A stretch of DNA of 64,000 nt from Sulfuricella denitrificans (GTDB lineage: Bacteria > Pseudomonadota > Gammaproteobacteria > Burkholderiales > Sulfuricellaceae): the NCBI GenBank assembly GCA_002632355.1, contig NSJJ01000006.1, positions 1-64,000 of the forward strand, written 5' to 3'. Every line of letters begins with the position of its first letter. Position 1 is the stretch's first letter. Position numbers and translations under genes: made by a program. Below are positions 6,218-16,500 of this stretch, piece by piece. The notes under the pieces are model-generated. The model saw only the letters and a program-made list of their open reading frames with translations, was not told where the DNA came from and made no database searches.

Positions 6218-8062
6218 ATGGGTCTGTTCTCATCCAGAAAAACCCGCTTCGTCGATACCGACATTCTCGTCATCGGTGGCGGCTTCGGCGGCTGCGGCGC
6301 GACTTATGAGTCCAGATACTGGGGACGCAATCTCAAGGTCACTCTGGTCGAAAAGGCCAACATCGAGCGCAGCGGGGCCGTTGCCCACGGTCTGTCGGCG
6401 ATCAATTGCTACATGGGCATGCGCTGGGGCGAGAACCAGCCGGAAGACTTTGTCCGCTACGCCCGCGACGACCTGATGGGCCTGGTAAGGGAAGACCTGG
6501 TCTTCGACATTGCCCGGCATGTCGACGCCACGGTCCACATGTTCGAGGAATGGGGCCTTCCGATCATGAAAGACCCTGAGACCGGCCGCTATCTGAGAGA
6601 AGGAAGGTGGCAGGTCATGATCCACGGCGAGAGTTACAAGCCGATTATCGCCGAAGCGGCCAGAAAGGCTGCCAGCGAAGTGCACAACCGGATCATGGTG
6701 ACCCATCTGCTGATGGATCAGACACATCCCAACCGAATCGCCGGCGCTGTCGGGTTCAACGTCCGGGATGGAAGTTTCCTTGTCTTCAGGGCGAAAGCGG
6801 TCATCGTCGCGGCTGGCGGCGCATCGCACATTTTCAAGCCGCGATCGGCGGGTGAAGGCGCGGGCAGGACCTGGTATGCACCATGGAGCAGTGCCTCGGC
6901 CTATGGCCTGGTCCTGCGCGCTGGCGCCAGAATGGTCCAGATGGAAAACCGGGTCGTGCTTGCCCGCTTCAAGGATGGCTACGGCCCGGTCGGTGCCTGG
7001 TTCCTGCTGCTCGGGGCGACCGACACCAATGCCAATGGCGACAACTACATCGCCGCCCGTTTCGAGGAAATGAAATCCATGGTCGGCAAATATGCCGAAA
7101 CCAGGCCCATGCCGACCTGTCTGCGAAACCATGCCATGCTGCAGGAGCTCAAGGACGGCAAGGGTCCCATCTACATGCATACCCAGCCGGTGCTCGACAC
7201 CAAAGAAAAGGAGGCGATCGGCTGGGAGGATTTTCTCGACATGACGGTCGGCCAGGCGGTGGTCTGGGCTTCACAGAACATCGACCCCAGGGAGAAGCCA
7301 TCCGAGCTTATTACCTCCGAGCCCTACATCATGGGTTCTCACGCCACCTGCTCCGGCGCATGGGCCAGCGGGCCGGAAGATTGTGCCCCTGCGGACTATC
7401 AGTGGGGATACAACAGGATGACGACGGTCGAAGGGCTGTTCGGCGCTGGCGACACCATAGGCGGTTCCGCCCACAAGTTTTCCTCCGGCTCCTTCACCGA
7501 GGGCAGGATCGCGGGCAAGGCGGCGGTCAGGTATGTCATGGCCATGGCCGGAAAAACGCCACAGGTGGACGAAACACAGATCAGCGTGCTCCGTGAAGAA
7601 ATCTTCAGGCCGCTGGAAAACCATGAAACTGGCAGGAACGAGATAGTCGCCGGGAGCGTGGCTCCGGGCTACATCTCGCCTCTTCAGGGCCTTCAGAGGC
7701 TGGAAAAGATCATGGATGAGTACGGTGGCGGCATCAGTACCTTATATGTCACCAGCGAACCGATGCTCAATCGCGGACTGGAACTACTTGGCATGCTGAA
7801 GGAGGATCTCGCCCATATCGGCGCCGAGGATTTGCACCAGCTGCAGAGAGCCTGGGAACTCAATCACCGGGTCTGGACCTCGGAGGCCGTGCTCAGGCAC
7901 ACGCTATTCAGGCAGGAAACCCGCTGGCCGGGGTACTACTACCGCGGCGACTATCCAAAGTTGAACGATGCCGACTGGCATGCCTTCACCGCTTCCCAAT
8001 ATGACGTCAGGACTGGTGAATGGCAAATGAGCAAGCTCCCCGTACATCACATCATCGCGTGA
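6218..8062 (+). CDS. aprA: adenylylsulfate (APS) reductase alpha subunit
   Basis: Catalytic flavoprotein of APS reductase, 614 residues, a member of the fumarate reductase/succinate dehydrogenase flavoprotein family. The dinucleotide-binding motif VIGGGFGGCG lies near residues 13-22 and binds FAD; the conserved AprA segments around RSGAVAHGLSAINCYMG, GSHATCSGAWASG and GGSAHKFSSGSFTEGR are present. In the oxidative direction it joins sulfite to AMP, and ATP sulfurylase or APAT (not in this window) then yields ATP or ADP. The ribosome-binding site AGGAG is 7 bp before the ATG. The gene closes the aprMBA operon; no intrinsic terminator is evident in the 36 bp before the convergent rhodanese gene. 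Confidence 0.97.
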   Translation: MGLFSSRKTRFVDTDILVIGGGFGGCGATYESRYWGRNLKVTLVEKANIERSGAVAHGLSAINCYMGMRWGENQPEDFVRYARDDLMGLVREDLVFDIARHVDATVHMFEEWGLPIMKDPETGRYLREGRWQVMIHGESYKPIIAEAARKAASEVHNRIMVTHLLMDQTHPNRIAGAVGFNVRDGSFLVFRAKAVIVAAGGASHIFKPRSAGEGAGRTWYAPWSSASAYGLVLRAGARMVQMENRVVLARFKDGYGPVGAWFLLLGATDTNANGDNYIAARFEEMKSMVGKYAETRPMPTCLRNHAMLQELKDGKGPIYMHTQPVLDTKEKEAIGWEDFLDMTVGQAVVWASQNIDPREKPSELITSEPYIMGSHATCSGAWASGPEDCAPADYQWGYNRMTTVEGLFGAGDTIGGSAHKFSSGSFTEGRIAGKAAVRYVMAMAGKTPQVDETQISVLREEIFRPLENHETGRNEIVAGSVAPGYISPLQGLQRLEKIMDEYGGGISTLYVTSEPMLNRGLELLGMLKEDLAHIGAEDLHQLQRAWELNHRVWTSEAVLRHTLFRQETRWPGYYYRGDYPKLNDADWHAFTASQYDVRTGEWQMSKLPVHHIIA

Positions 8063-8098
8063 TCGGGGCAGCTCTCTTCATATGCCGCCAGTTTCGTG

Positions 8099-9307
8099 TC
8101 ATTTCTTGCCGTGTGACAGGGCGCACTGGTTCCGGCCGAGTTCCAGTTCGCTGGCTTTCACTTCATTCACCTCGATCAGGCCAGTGTTTACCCGCCGGAT
8201 TTCATCGTAGGACGGCGGATGCTCCGGCAGGTTGCTCAGGATATATGCGCTGAATACAGCCAGCCCCTGGCCTAACATGCGCAAACCTTCATTGTGGCTA
8301 CGCAGAGCACCGATGCTGGCACGATAGCAGCCCTGGGCGTCGGCTTCGCGCATTTGGCTGAAGTGGGCCGGAAGCACGACTGCAGCGTCAGGCAAGGTCA
8401 GAAGCCGTTGCAGCGAGCGATAAAGCAGGGGTGCCCAGCTCTCCGCCCGACCGCCCAGATCGGGACGACCGACCGTGTCGATGAACAGGGTATCGCTGGT
8501 CAGCAGATAACGCCCATCCACCAGCGGATTGACCATGCCAAGAGTATGACCGGGAAGATGAAGTGCGCGAAGGTTCACCTCGCCCAGCTTCAGTTCCATT
8601 TCATCCTCCAGATAACGGAAGGAAAAAGTCGCGGGCAGCAAGTCGTCTGGGTGAATGCTGTCATAGGGATGGAGCCAGTAATCCGCCCCCAGTTCCCTTG
8701 CCAGGGCCACTCCACCGCTGAGATGGTCGGCCTGGAGGTGGGTGTCAAATACATTCGTGATATGCCAACCGTGCTCGCTGGCAATCCGGGTATAGACCTC
8801 GGTGTGGCGCGCGGCGTCAACTACCATGGCCTCATCCCCGCTGGCCAGCAAATAACTGAGGCAGCCCCGCGCCGGACGGCTGATCTGGAGAACGGTGAGC
8901 CGGCGGCTTTCCTCCACGACCCGCATTTCGTAATGGTTGCCCCAGGCCGCCATCCCGCCTTCCAGATTAAGTGCCTGATAGCCGAGCCGACGCAGGCCTT
9001 CGGCGACATGGGCAGAGGTGTCGCCCTTGGCGCACACCGCCAGAATAAGCCCGCTCCGGGGTAATTTATCTCCTAGCCGGTCAGGAACTGCGCGTGCAAC
9101 CGCTGCGGCGATTTCTTCGTCTTCTTCCTCCAGTTCCAGGAGATCGAAGTAGGGCAAGTTGATTGTCTGGATCGCATCCCTGCCCTCGATTTTCCAGGCA
9201 TTGAAGTCCTCCTCGTTTCGCACATCCAGGATGAAGAACTGACTGCCCTCATTCAGGTGACGGTACAGTTCCGATGGACTCCAAACAGGAGTCTTGAGCA
9301 TAACCAT
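8099..9307 (-). CDS. rhodanese / metallo-beta-lactamase (persulfide dioxygenase-like) fusion
   Basis: 402 residues in two parts. The N-terminal rhodanese domain (about 8-130) has the active cysteine Cys92 in the loop VCAKGD and could carry a persulfide. The second part (about 135-360) is a metallo-beta-lactamase fold of the ETHE1/persulfide dioxygenase type: THLQADH (189-195), His254 (HLPGHTLG), Asp272 (SDTLF) and His315 (LPAHF). The second His of the usual HxHxDH motif is Gln192. ETHE1 enzymes bind a single iron through the first His, the later His and the Asp, all present here, so activity is still possible. Beside apr, a role in oxidising sulfane sulfur to sulfite is likely. The ATG follows GGAGG by 5 nt. 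The 194 bp beyond it hold only upstream signals. Confidence 0.82.
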   Translation of the reverse strand: MVMLKTPVWSPSELYRHLNEGSQFFILDVRNEEDFNAWKIEGRDAIQTINLPYFDLLELEEEDEEIAAAVARAVPDRLGDKLPRSGLILAVCAKGDTSAHVAEGLRRLGYQALNLEGGMAAWGNHYEMRVVEESRRLTVLQISRPARGCLSYLLASGDEAMVVDAARHTEVYTRIASEHGWHITNVFDTHLQADHLSGGVALARELGADYWLHPYDSIHPDDLLPATFSFRYLEDEMELKLGEVNLRALHLPGHTLGMVNPLVDGRYLLTSDTLFIDTVGRPDLGGRAESWAPLLYRSLQRLLTLPDAAVVLPAHFSQMREADAQGCYRASIGALRSHNEGLRMLGQGLAVFSAYILSNLPEHPPSYDEIRRVNTGLIEVNEVKASELELGRNQCALSHGKK

Positions 9308-9501
9308 ATCATCCTCCTTTCATGAAAGAGAAACGTTCCCACCATAGAAGCTTGTTAAGACAGCAAGTACGCCTTTCCTGCATACTGCGTCCAGCAATCA
9401 CCAGCCAGTGCCAGACAAATATCAGGTATTGATGCAGATGAATCTGGGGTTGTTATCCATGGGAATCAAGAAGCCGTGCCCGGTTTATACAATACGGCAC
9501 A

Positions 9502-10812
9502 TCAGAATCCGGCATCGTGGTCATCTGCCGACACAGCCGCTTTCCGCCCGCGCTCGGCATCAACTCCCCTGAGCAGCGCCAGGCCGACAAGAAAATAGCT
9601 GCCAGTCATCAGCATGGCGAGGCGGTGATCCCCGCCCGACATCCAGCTGACAACCCCATAGGTCATCGGCCCGAGAATGGATGACAGCTTCACCGCCAGC
9701 CCCCACAAGCCGAAGAACTCCGCGCTGCGTTCAGGCGGACTCATGTAGCCGACCAGCGCCCGCCCCGCCGACTGGGATGCGCCGAGGCATAGCCCGGTAA
9801 TATTGGCGGCAAGCCAGAACTGACCGGTTGTATCGGACCGGTAAGCGATCAGGATCATGAGTATCCATCCAGCCAGCGTCAGTGCAATGGTGCGGATATG
9901 GCCCAGCCGGTCCTGTATCTGGCCGAACAGGAAAGCACCTGCCGCTGCGGTCACATTCACCAGCAGCACCAGCATGATGGTTTCACTCGTGCCGAAATGC
10001 ATGGCCTGCTGGGCGTAGATGGCCGCCAGGGCGATGACTGCCTGAATACCGGCCTGATAGAACACCAGGCAAACCAGAAATCGCCCTAAATCACGGAAAC
10101 GTCGAGCATGATGCAACGTATCGCCCAGCCGGGAGAATGCCTCGCTGATCACGCCGCGTCCCTGCAAATGAGGCTGGGGAACAGCACGCTCCCTGAGGAT
10201 CAGAAAGGTAGGCAGAGCGGCCAGCGCAAACAGCCCTGCGGTGATCAGCATGGTGACAGGTACATACCTGGCCGCAGGCAGCCCCTGCCCTTCGGCCCAG
10301 GTCACGTAGGCCAGCGACGCGCCCAGGCTGAGTAACCCGCCGACAAAGCCGATGCTCCAGCCCCAACCGGATACCTTGCCCATGGCCTCGCCTTTGGCCA
10401 GTTCTGGCAGGAAGGCGGCAATCAGGTTTTCCCCCACACCGAAGAAAAAATTACTCAGGATAACCAGTGAAATCGCGAGCATGAGGTCGCCCTCTCCGAC
10501 CAGCGCCAGAGCGGCGGTGAACAACACGCAGCCGATGGTACTGGCCAGCAGCAGGTGCTTCTTGCGGGCCCAGGCATCAGCGTAGGCACCCAGCGCCGGC
10601 GCCGTCACCATGACCAGAAAATAGGACAGCGCCAGCGCCGATGACCAGGCAAATGTGCCCCAGTCCCTTCCTTCCGCCACCACCGAAACGAAATAGGCAT
10701 TGAAAATGGCGGTAATCACCACCGTGGTATAGCCTGAATTGGCAAAATCGTACATTGCCCAGGCCCATACCTCGCGCGGGCGAACGTCATCTGCCAGATT
10801 TTTTGAACTCAT
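9502..10812 (-). CDS. MFS transporter, UMF1/Atg22-like family
   Basis: 436-residue permease with about twelve hydrophobic segments. The opening segment WAMYDFANSGYTTVV, soon followed by an inter-helix A-x-x-D-x-x-x-x-K/R loop (AYADAWARKKH), is the signature of the COG2270 (UMF1, Atg22-like) group, several members of which export amino acids; the substrate here is unknown. A GTG one codon earlier (10815) is possible, but ATG 10812 is preferred. The gene is single and divergent from fbaB, with 94 bp between the starts. Confidence 0.85.
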   Translation of the reverse strand: MSSKNLADDVRPREVWAWAMYDFANSGYTTVVITAIFNAYFVSVVAEGRDWGTFAWSSALALSYFLVMVTAPALGAYADAWARKKHLLLASTIGCVLFTAALALVGEGDLMLAISLVILSNFFFGVGENLIAAFLPELAKGEAMGKVSGWGWSIGFVGGLLSLGASLAYVTWAEGQGLPAARYVPVTMLITAGLFALAALPTFLILRERAVPQPHLQGRGVISEAFSRLGDTLHHARRFRDLGRFLVCLVFYQAGIQAVIALAAIYAQQAMHFGTSETIMLVLLVNVTAAAGAFLFGQIQDRLGHIRTIALTLAGWILMILIAYRSDTTGQFWLAANITGLCLGASQSAGRALVGYMSPPERSAEFFGLWGLAVKLSSILGPMTYGVVSWMSGGDHRLAMLMTGSYFLVGLALLRGVDAERGRKAAVSADDHDAGF

Positions 10813-10844
10813 CACGCATCCAGTTGTTCGTCATGCAAAATGGG

Positions 10845-10873
10845 TTGAAGGATAGCAGACATGGGCCTATATT
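10845..10873 (+). promoter_or_regulatory. candidate sigma-70 promoter of fbaB
   Basis: TTGAAG (10845-10850), 17-bp spacer, TATATT (10868-10873), 34 bp before the fbaB start codon. Four of six bases match at each box and the spacing is ideal. Confidence 0.45.
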
Positions 10874-10906
10874 TAATGTCTTCCAACGCAAGCGAAGGAG
10901 AACCGC

Positions 10907-11959
10907 ATGACCGACATTACCGCCCTGCTTGGCGCCGAAGCCGAAAGCCTGCTGAGCCATCAATGCACTGGAATTCCTGCTTCCGTGCTGCACTTGCCGG
11001 GTCCGGACTACGTGGACCGGGTCGTCTCCCACAAGGATGTCAAACCGGGCGTCATGCGCGCCCTGCAATGTCTCTTCGGCCATGGCCGGCTGGCAAATAC
11101 CGGCTACCTTTCCATCCTGCCGGTGGATCAGGGCGTGGAACATTCGGGCGGCGCCTCGTTCGCTCCCAACCCGATCTATTTCGACCCGGAAAATATCGTC
11201 CGCCTGGCTATCGAGGGCGGCGCCAATGCAGTCGCCTCAACTTATGGCGTGCTCGGTTCCATTGCACGCAAATACGCGCACCGCATCCCCTTCATCGTCA
11301 AGATCAATCACAACGAAATGCTCACCTACCCCACCATCTACGACCAGACGCTGTTCGCCAGTGTTGATCAGGCCTTCGATATGGGTGCGGTAGCCGTGGG
11401 CGCGACGGTTTATTACGGATCGCTCGAATCGCGGCGCCAGATACAGGAAATTTCCGAGGCTTTCCAGCATGCCCATGAACTGGGCATGGCCACGGTGCTG
11501 TGGGCCTACCTGCGCAACCCGGCCTTCAAGAAAGAGGGGGTGGATTACCACACCAGCGCCGATTTAAGCGGCCAGGCCAACCACCTCGCCGCCACCATCG
11601 GTGCCGATATCATCAAGCAGAAGCAGGCCGAAAACAACGGCGGCTACACCGCCATCAAGTTCGGCAAGACCCATCCCAAAGTCTACAGCGAGCTCACCAG
11701 CGAGCACCCCATCGACTTGACCCGCTATCAGGTAGCAAACTGCTATATGGGCCGAGCCGGCATGATCAACTCCGGCGGCGCTTCAGGTGGAGAAAGCGAT
11801 CTCGCACAGGCGGTGCGCACTGCCGTGATCAACAAGCGTGCCGGCGGCATGGGCATGATCTCCGGACGCAAGGCCTTCCAGAAGCCCATGGAGGATGGAG
11901 TGACGCTGCTGAATGCGATTCAGGATGTGTACCTGTCAAAGGATGTCACGATCGCCTGA
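10907..11959 (+). CDS. fbaB: class I fructose-bisphosphate aldolase, DhnA/FbaB type
   Basis: Schiff-base aldolase interconverting fructose 1,6-bisphosphate with dihydroxyacetone phosphate and glyceraldehyde 3-phosphate, in the cytoplasm (glycolysis, gluconeogenesis, Calvin cycle). 350 residues, normal for the DhnA-type family. Conserved pieces are [10 protein letters not shown] near residue 70, FIVKINHNE near 130, the Lys-containing strand GADIIKQKQ near 235, and the phosphate-binding end [12 protein letters not shown] near 315. The ribosome-binding site AAGGAG lies 6 nt before the ATG. Monocistronic, between the divergent permease and the convergent metal efflux operon. Confidence 0.94.
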   Translation: MTDITALLGAEAESLLSHQCTGIPASVLHLPGPDYVDRVVSHKDVKPGVMRALQCLFGHGRLANTGYLSILPVDQGVEHSGGASFAPNPIYFDPENIVRLAIEGGANAVASTYGVLGSIARKYAHRIPFIVKINHNEMLTYPTIYDQTLFASVDQAFDMGAVAVGATVYYGSLESRRQIQEISEAFQHAHELGMATVLWAYLRNPAFKKEGVDYHTSADLSGQANHLAATIGADIIKQKQAENNGGYTAIKFGKTHPKVYSELTSEHPIDLTRYQVANCYMGRAGMINSGGASGGESDLAQAVRTAVINKRAGGMGMISGRKAFQKPMEDGVTLLNAIQDVYLSKDVTIA

Positions 11960-12009
11960 GCTGCCAGAGGCAGAGACATCCCGGTGGCCAGCCACACCGA
12001 AGCAGACCA

Positions 12010-13278
12010 CTAGTGATGACCTTCCCCTCCTTCGTCCCCCAGCGGCCACAACTGGTGCGTGTCCAGCAGCAGACGGTAATGCGCTTCCGCCGCCTCAAAA
12101 TGGGCCAGCGTAGCCGCCAGACGGGCTTCCATCCCCTGCCTGCGCGCCAGCAGCACGTCGTTCAGCCCCATCTCGCCGAGTTCATAGGCGCGTGCCATTT
12201 TCGCCTCATTGCGCTGTATCAGCTCGCTTGCACCTTGCGCACTCTGCCAGCTTGCATAAGCCGATTTTGCGCTGTTGTATGCGACGCTGATTTCCGCCTC
12301 GACCCGGCGCTGCACCAGCGCTTCGCGCTGCGCGGCCATCTCGGCATGCGCCTGGGATTCGGCGCTGGCGGCACGGCGCGCCCCGCCCGGCAGCGGCAGG
12401 GTGACATACAACCCGGTCACGTTCTCGCTGCCGTTGCGCTCGGAAAGGTAGTGCAACCCCAGACTGGGGTCGGGAACGCGGTCGGCATCGGCGCGCTGGG
12501 CCGTGAGCTGGGCAACTTTCGACGCGGCTCGGGCGAGCATCAGTTCATGGTTGTGGTCCATCCCCAGGTCCAGCCAGTAGGCAAGATCCTGCTCCGGAGG
12601 CGGCATCTGTGCCATCGCAGGCGCCTGCGCCGGCAGGACCAGCGAGGGGAAATAGCGATTCAGGCCGGATTTTGCATTTTCAGCGCGCAGTTTTGCCTGT
12701 TGCAGCGAAATGTCGGCCTGCATCAGCGCTGCCTGCGCCAGTTCCTCTTCCAGCCGGGCAGCATCGCCCGCCTTGACGCGGCGCGTCACAACATCGTGCT
12801 GCTGCTTCAGAACTTCCACCTGCTGCCGCCACTGTTCGAGCTGGGCGCGTTCGCGCTGCCAGACGAACCATCCCGACAACAGGCTGCGACCTGCCTCGTG
12901 CATGGCGTCGCCATAGGCATTCTGCGTCAGCACCAGCTCCTGCTGACCGAGCGCGCTATCCAGTTCTGCCTTGCGCGGCAGACGCACGGCACGCTCCAGG
13001 CCGACACTCCAGTCGCGCAATCTTTCGCCGCTGTCGACCACACGCCTGCGCGCCACACCTGCAGTGACACTGAATTCATGGCTACCCGCCTCGAGCCGGT
13101 CGCGCACAGCTTCACCCGCCCGGATGCCGGAACGGGCTGCCAGGACCGACGGGTAGTTTTGCAACACCTGCTGCGCCATGGCCTGCGGCGGCAAATCCGG
13201 GTATTCCCTGAATTCCGCAGACCAGGCGGGAACAGCAATCATGGCCGCCAGTACGGCGGCAATTCTTGTCAATTTCAT
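12010..13278 (-). CDS. outer-membrane efflux channel, TolC/CzcC family
   Basis: 422 residues starting at ATG 13278 (GGGAG upstream); the frame extends further but the signal peptide (MKLTRIAAVLAAMIAVPAWSA) begins here. Rich in long amphipathic helices and repeated about its middle, as in outer-membrane efflux proteins (two OEP repeats). It forms the outer-membrane tunnel for the RND pump encoded upstream. The start overlaps the DUF3240 stop by 4 bp (ATGA). Last gene of the efflux operon. The substrate cannot be read from the sequence; heavy-metal cations are likely from the pump type. Confidence 0.88.
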   Translation of the reverse strand: MKLTRIAAVLAAMIAVPAWSAEFREYPDLPPQAMAQQVLQNYPSVLAARSGIRAGEAVRDRLEAGSHEFSVTAGVARRRVVDSGERLRDWSVGLERAVRLPRKAELDSALGQQELVLTQNAYGDAMHEAGRSLLSGWFVWQRERAQLEQWRQQVEVLKQQHDVVTRRVKAGDAARLEEELAQAALMQADISLQQAKLRAENAKSGLNRYFPSLVLPAQAPAMAQMPPPEQDLAYWLDLGMDHNHELMLARAASKVAQLTAQRADADRVPDPSLGLHYLSERNGSENVTGLYVTLPLPGGARRAASAESQAHAEMAAQREALVQRRVEAEISVAYNSAKSAYASWQSAQGASELIQRNEAKMARAYELGEMGLNDVLLARRQGMEARLAATLAHFEAAEAHYRLLLDTHQLWPLGDEGGEGHH

Positions 13279-13586
13279 GCGAATCTCCCGAACTCGTTGA
13301 TCGGCGCAATCCAGTAGGCAATATCCCGGCTCGGCAATGATTCCTTGAAATGGCAAATCAGCGTCTGGGCATCCTCGTGATCCATCACTACTTCCATCTT
13401 GACTCGCCATGCCCGGCCCCGCACCTGCTCATTGGCACTGTGGTAGACAGCAGCTTGCCCGTGACCTTCTACCTCGTAAGTCGTAAAACCACTGGCCAGC
13501 TCGGGGTGTTCGAGCAAGTGGTCGATCATATTTTCTTCCAGCCCTTTGGGGAAGACGATGGTCAGACAGCAATCCGGTTTTTTCAT
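13275..13586 (-). CDS. DUF3240 family protein of metal-efflux operon
   Basis: 103 residues, no signal peptide, ferredoxin-like/PII-like pattern. DUF3240 genes recur between the pump and channel genes of CzcABC-like operons in betaproteobacteria, as here: it shares one base with the pump stop and four with the channel start. It has paired Cys (CC at 6-7) and several His, so a cytoplasmic metal-binding or PII-like regulatory role is plausible, but no function is established. Confidence 0.8.
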   Translation of the reverse strand: MKKPDCCLTIVFPKGLEENMIDHLLEHPELASGFTTYEVEGHGQAAVYHSANEQVRGRAWRVKMEVVMDHEDAQTLICHFKESLPSRDIAYWIAPINEFGRFA

Positions 13587-16500
13587 TATTTAGTCCTCCC
13601 GCTCACCCCAAACCGCTGGTAAAGCAACGGCAGGATGATGAGTGTCAACAGCGTCGAACTCAGCAATCCACCGATGACCACGATGGCCAGCGGCTTTTGA
13701 ATCTCCGATCCTGGCCCGCTGGCGAACAGCAACGGAACCAGGCCAAAGGCGGTTATGCTGGCGGTCATCATTACCGGCCGCAAACGCCTTCGCGCGCCCT
13801 CCACCACCACTTCGGCCAGAGCCATGCCCTGATCCCGCAACTGGTTGAAATAACTCACCATCACCACGCCATTTAATACAGCAATACCGAGCAGCGCGAT
13901 GAAGCCAACCGAGGCCGGCACCGACAGGTATTCACCAGAAAACCACAGCGCCCATACTCCGCCGATCAGGGCGAAGGGGATGTTGGCGAACACCAGCCAT
14001 GCCTGGCGCATTGAACCGAAAGTGGCGAACAGCAGCAGATGGATCAGGCCCAACGCGACCGGCACCACGATAGCAAGCCTCCCCGCAGCACGCTGCTGGT
14101 TCTCGAACTGACCGCCCCAGGTCAGGCTGTATCCGGATGGCGATGGTGCCTGTTGCGCCACTGCCTGCTTCGCCTCCTCGACAAAGCCGACCAGGTCGCG
14201 GCCACGGACGTTGGTTTGCACCACGGCGTAGCGCTGAGAGTTCTCCCGTTCGATCTTGACCGGGCCGTCGACGCGCTTGAGGCTGGCAATGCTCTCCAAT
14301 GGCACACTCTGGCCGGAAGGCAAGGTCAAGCGCAAGTTGGCAAACACTGCGGGGATGTCGCGCACATTATCGCTGCCTCTCAGCAGCACCGGCGTGCGCC
14401 GCACACCCTCAAGGACAACGCCAAGCACCTGGCCTTCGAGCTGAAAGCGCAAAGTGTTGCCAATCTCATCCACCGACAGCCCCATGCGTCCGGCTGCGAG
14501 CCGGTCGATGTCAATTTTCAGGTATTGAACCCCCTCGTTCATCACCCGGTAGACATCCTCGCTGCCCTTGATACCCTTGAGTACGGTTTCGATCTTCTCA
14601 GCTTGCTGATTGAGAGTGGCGAGGTCGGGGCCAAAGATTTTCACCGCCACGTCGCCACGCACACCGATAACCATCTCGGAGACACGCATGTCGATTGGCT
14701 GGGTGAAGCTGTGGGCGATGCCAGGAAAATCCTTCAGCACTTCGCGCAACTGGTCAGTGAGCCATTCCTTGTCCGGCTTGCGCCATTGGTCGCGCGGTTT
14801 GAGGATCAGGAAAGTATCCGTCTGGTTGAATCCCATTGGATCCAGGCCGAGTTCGTCCGACCCGACTCGCGCCACAATGCCTTTCACCTCCGGCACTTTA
14901 TCCATGATGGCGCGCTGAATCTTCATATCGAGATCGAAACTGTTTTTCAGGTTGATAGAAGGCAACTTCTCGAGGCCGATGATAATATCGCCTTCATCCA
15001 TCACCGGCATGAAGGTCTTGCCGATCAGGGGGTACACCGCCATGGTCAGAACCAGCGCCGCCACGGCCCCGATCGCCACCAGCTTGCCGTGCTTGAGCGC
15101 CCATTCGAGTGCGGGCATGTAGGCTGCAGTGAGCTTGCTCACCAGCCACGGATCATCGTGACCGCTTGGCCTCAGCAAATATGAAGCCAGCACGGGAATC
15201 ACAGTAAGCGAAAGGATCAGCGAACCAGCCAGCGCGAACACGATGGTCAGCGCAACCGGAATGAACAGCTTGCCCTCCAGCCCCTGCAGGGTCAGCAACG
15301 GCAGGAAAACGACAATAATGATCACCACGCCCGAGGCCACCGGCATCACCACTTCCTTGACTGCCCGGTAAATCACGTGCAGGTGCGGAATGTTTTTTGC
15401 GCTTCGATCATGGGCAAGATGTGAGACCACGTTTTCTACCACCACCACGGCCGCGTCCACCAGCATGCCGATGGCAATCGCCAGGCCGCCCAGACTCATC
15501 AGATTGGCCGACATGCCGAACTGGCGCATCAGGATAAATGTAAACAGGGCCGCCAGCGGCAATGTCACCGCCACCACAATGGCGGCGCGCAGATTGCCGA
15601 GAAACAGTAACAGCAGGATCACCACCAGCACGATCGCTTCCAGCAGCGCCTTGGAAACCGTGCCGACGGCGCGCTCCACGAGACTGCCGCGGTCATAGAA
15701 TATTTCGGTCTTGACACCCGGCGGGAGTGAGGGCGCGATTTCCTTCAGGCGAGCCTTTACGCCCTCAACCACCGTTTGCGCATTAGCGCCTCGCAGGCCA
15801 AGCACCAGCCCCTGCACCGCCTCGCCCTTGCCGTCCTTGGTCACCGTGCCATAACGGCTCAGGTGGCCGATACGAACCGTGGCCACGTCACCCACCCGCA
15901 CCACCTGACCCTCTCGGCTGGTAATGACGATGGCACGCAGGTCGTCAAGGGTTTTAATCGACCCCTCACTGCGAACCAGCAGCACTTCCTCGCCGTCCTT
16001 GAGGCGGCCAGCACCATCGTTGCGGTTGTTGGATTCGAGCACCTTCTGCAACTGCTCGAGCGAAACCCCGCGCGCCTGCAATGCCGCGTTGTCAGGCATT
16101 ACCTCGAAGCTCCGCACCAGTCCGCCCAGGACGTTAACATCCGCCACACCGGGCAGGGTACGCAAGGCCGGGCGGATTACCCAGTCCAGTAAAGAACGCC
16201 GCTCCAGCGGGGAAAGATCACCGCCTTCGATAGTGAACATCAGCATCTCACCTAGCGGAGTAGTGATCGGCGCCAGGCCGCCGCTGACACCCGAGGGCAG
16301 ATCTTTCATCACGCCGGTGAGACGCTCCGTGACCTGGTTACGCGCCCAGTAGATGTCAGTGCCATCTTCGAAATCAATGGTGATATCGGTGAGCGCGTAC
16401 TTTGACACCGAGCGCAGCATCTTCTTGTTCGGGATACCCAGCAGTTCGACCTCGATCAACGCCACAATGCGTGATTCCACTTCTTCCGGCGTCATGCCCG

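Noticed and set aside
11500-13317. A 605-codon rightward open frame across fbaB and the TolC-type gene
   Set aside because: It runs antisense to or out of frame with two clear genes, has low-complexity Arg/Gln/Pro composition and no domain; a shadow frame of high-G+C DNA.
14039-15184. A 381-codon rightward open frame inside the RND pump gene
   Set aside because: Antisense shadow of the pump, His/Arg/Gln-rich, with no ribosome-binding site or family.
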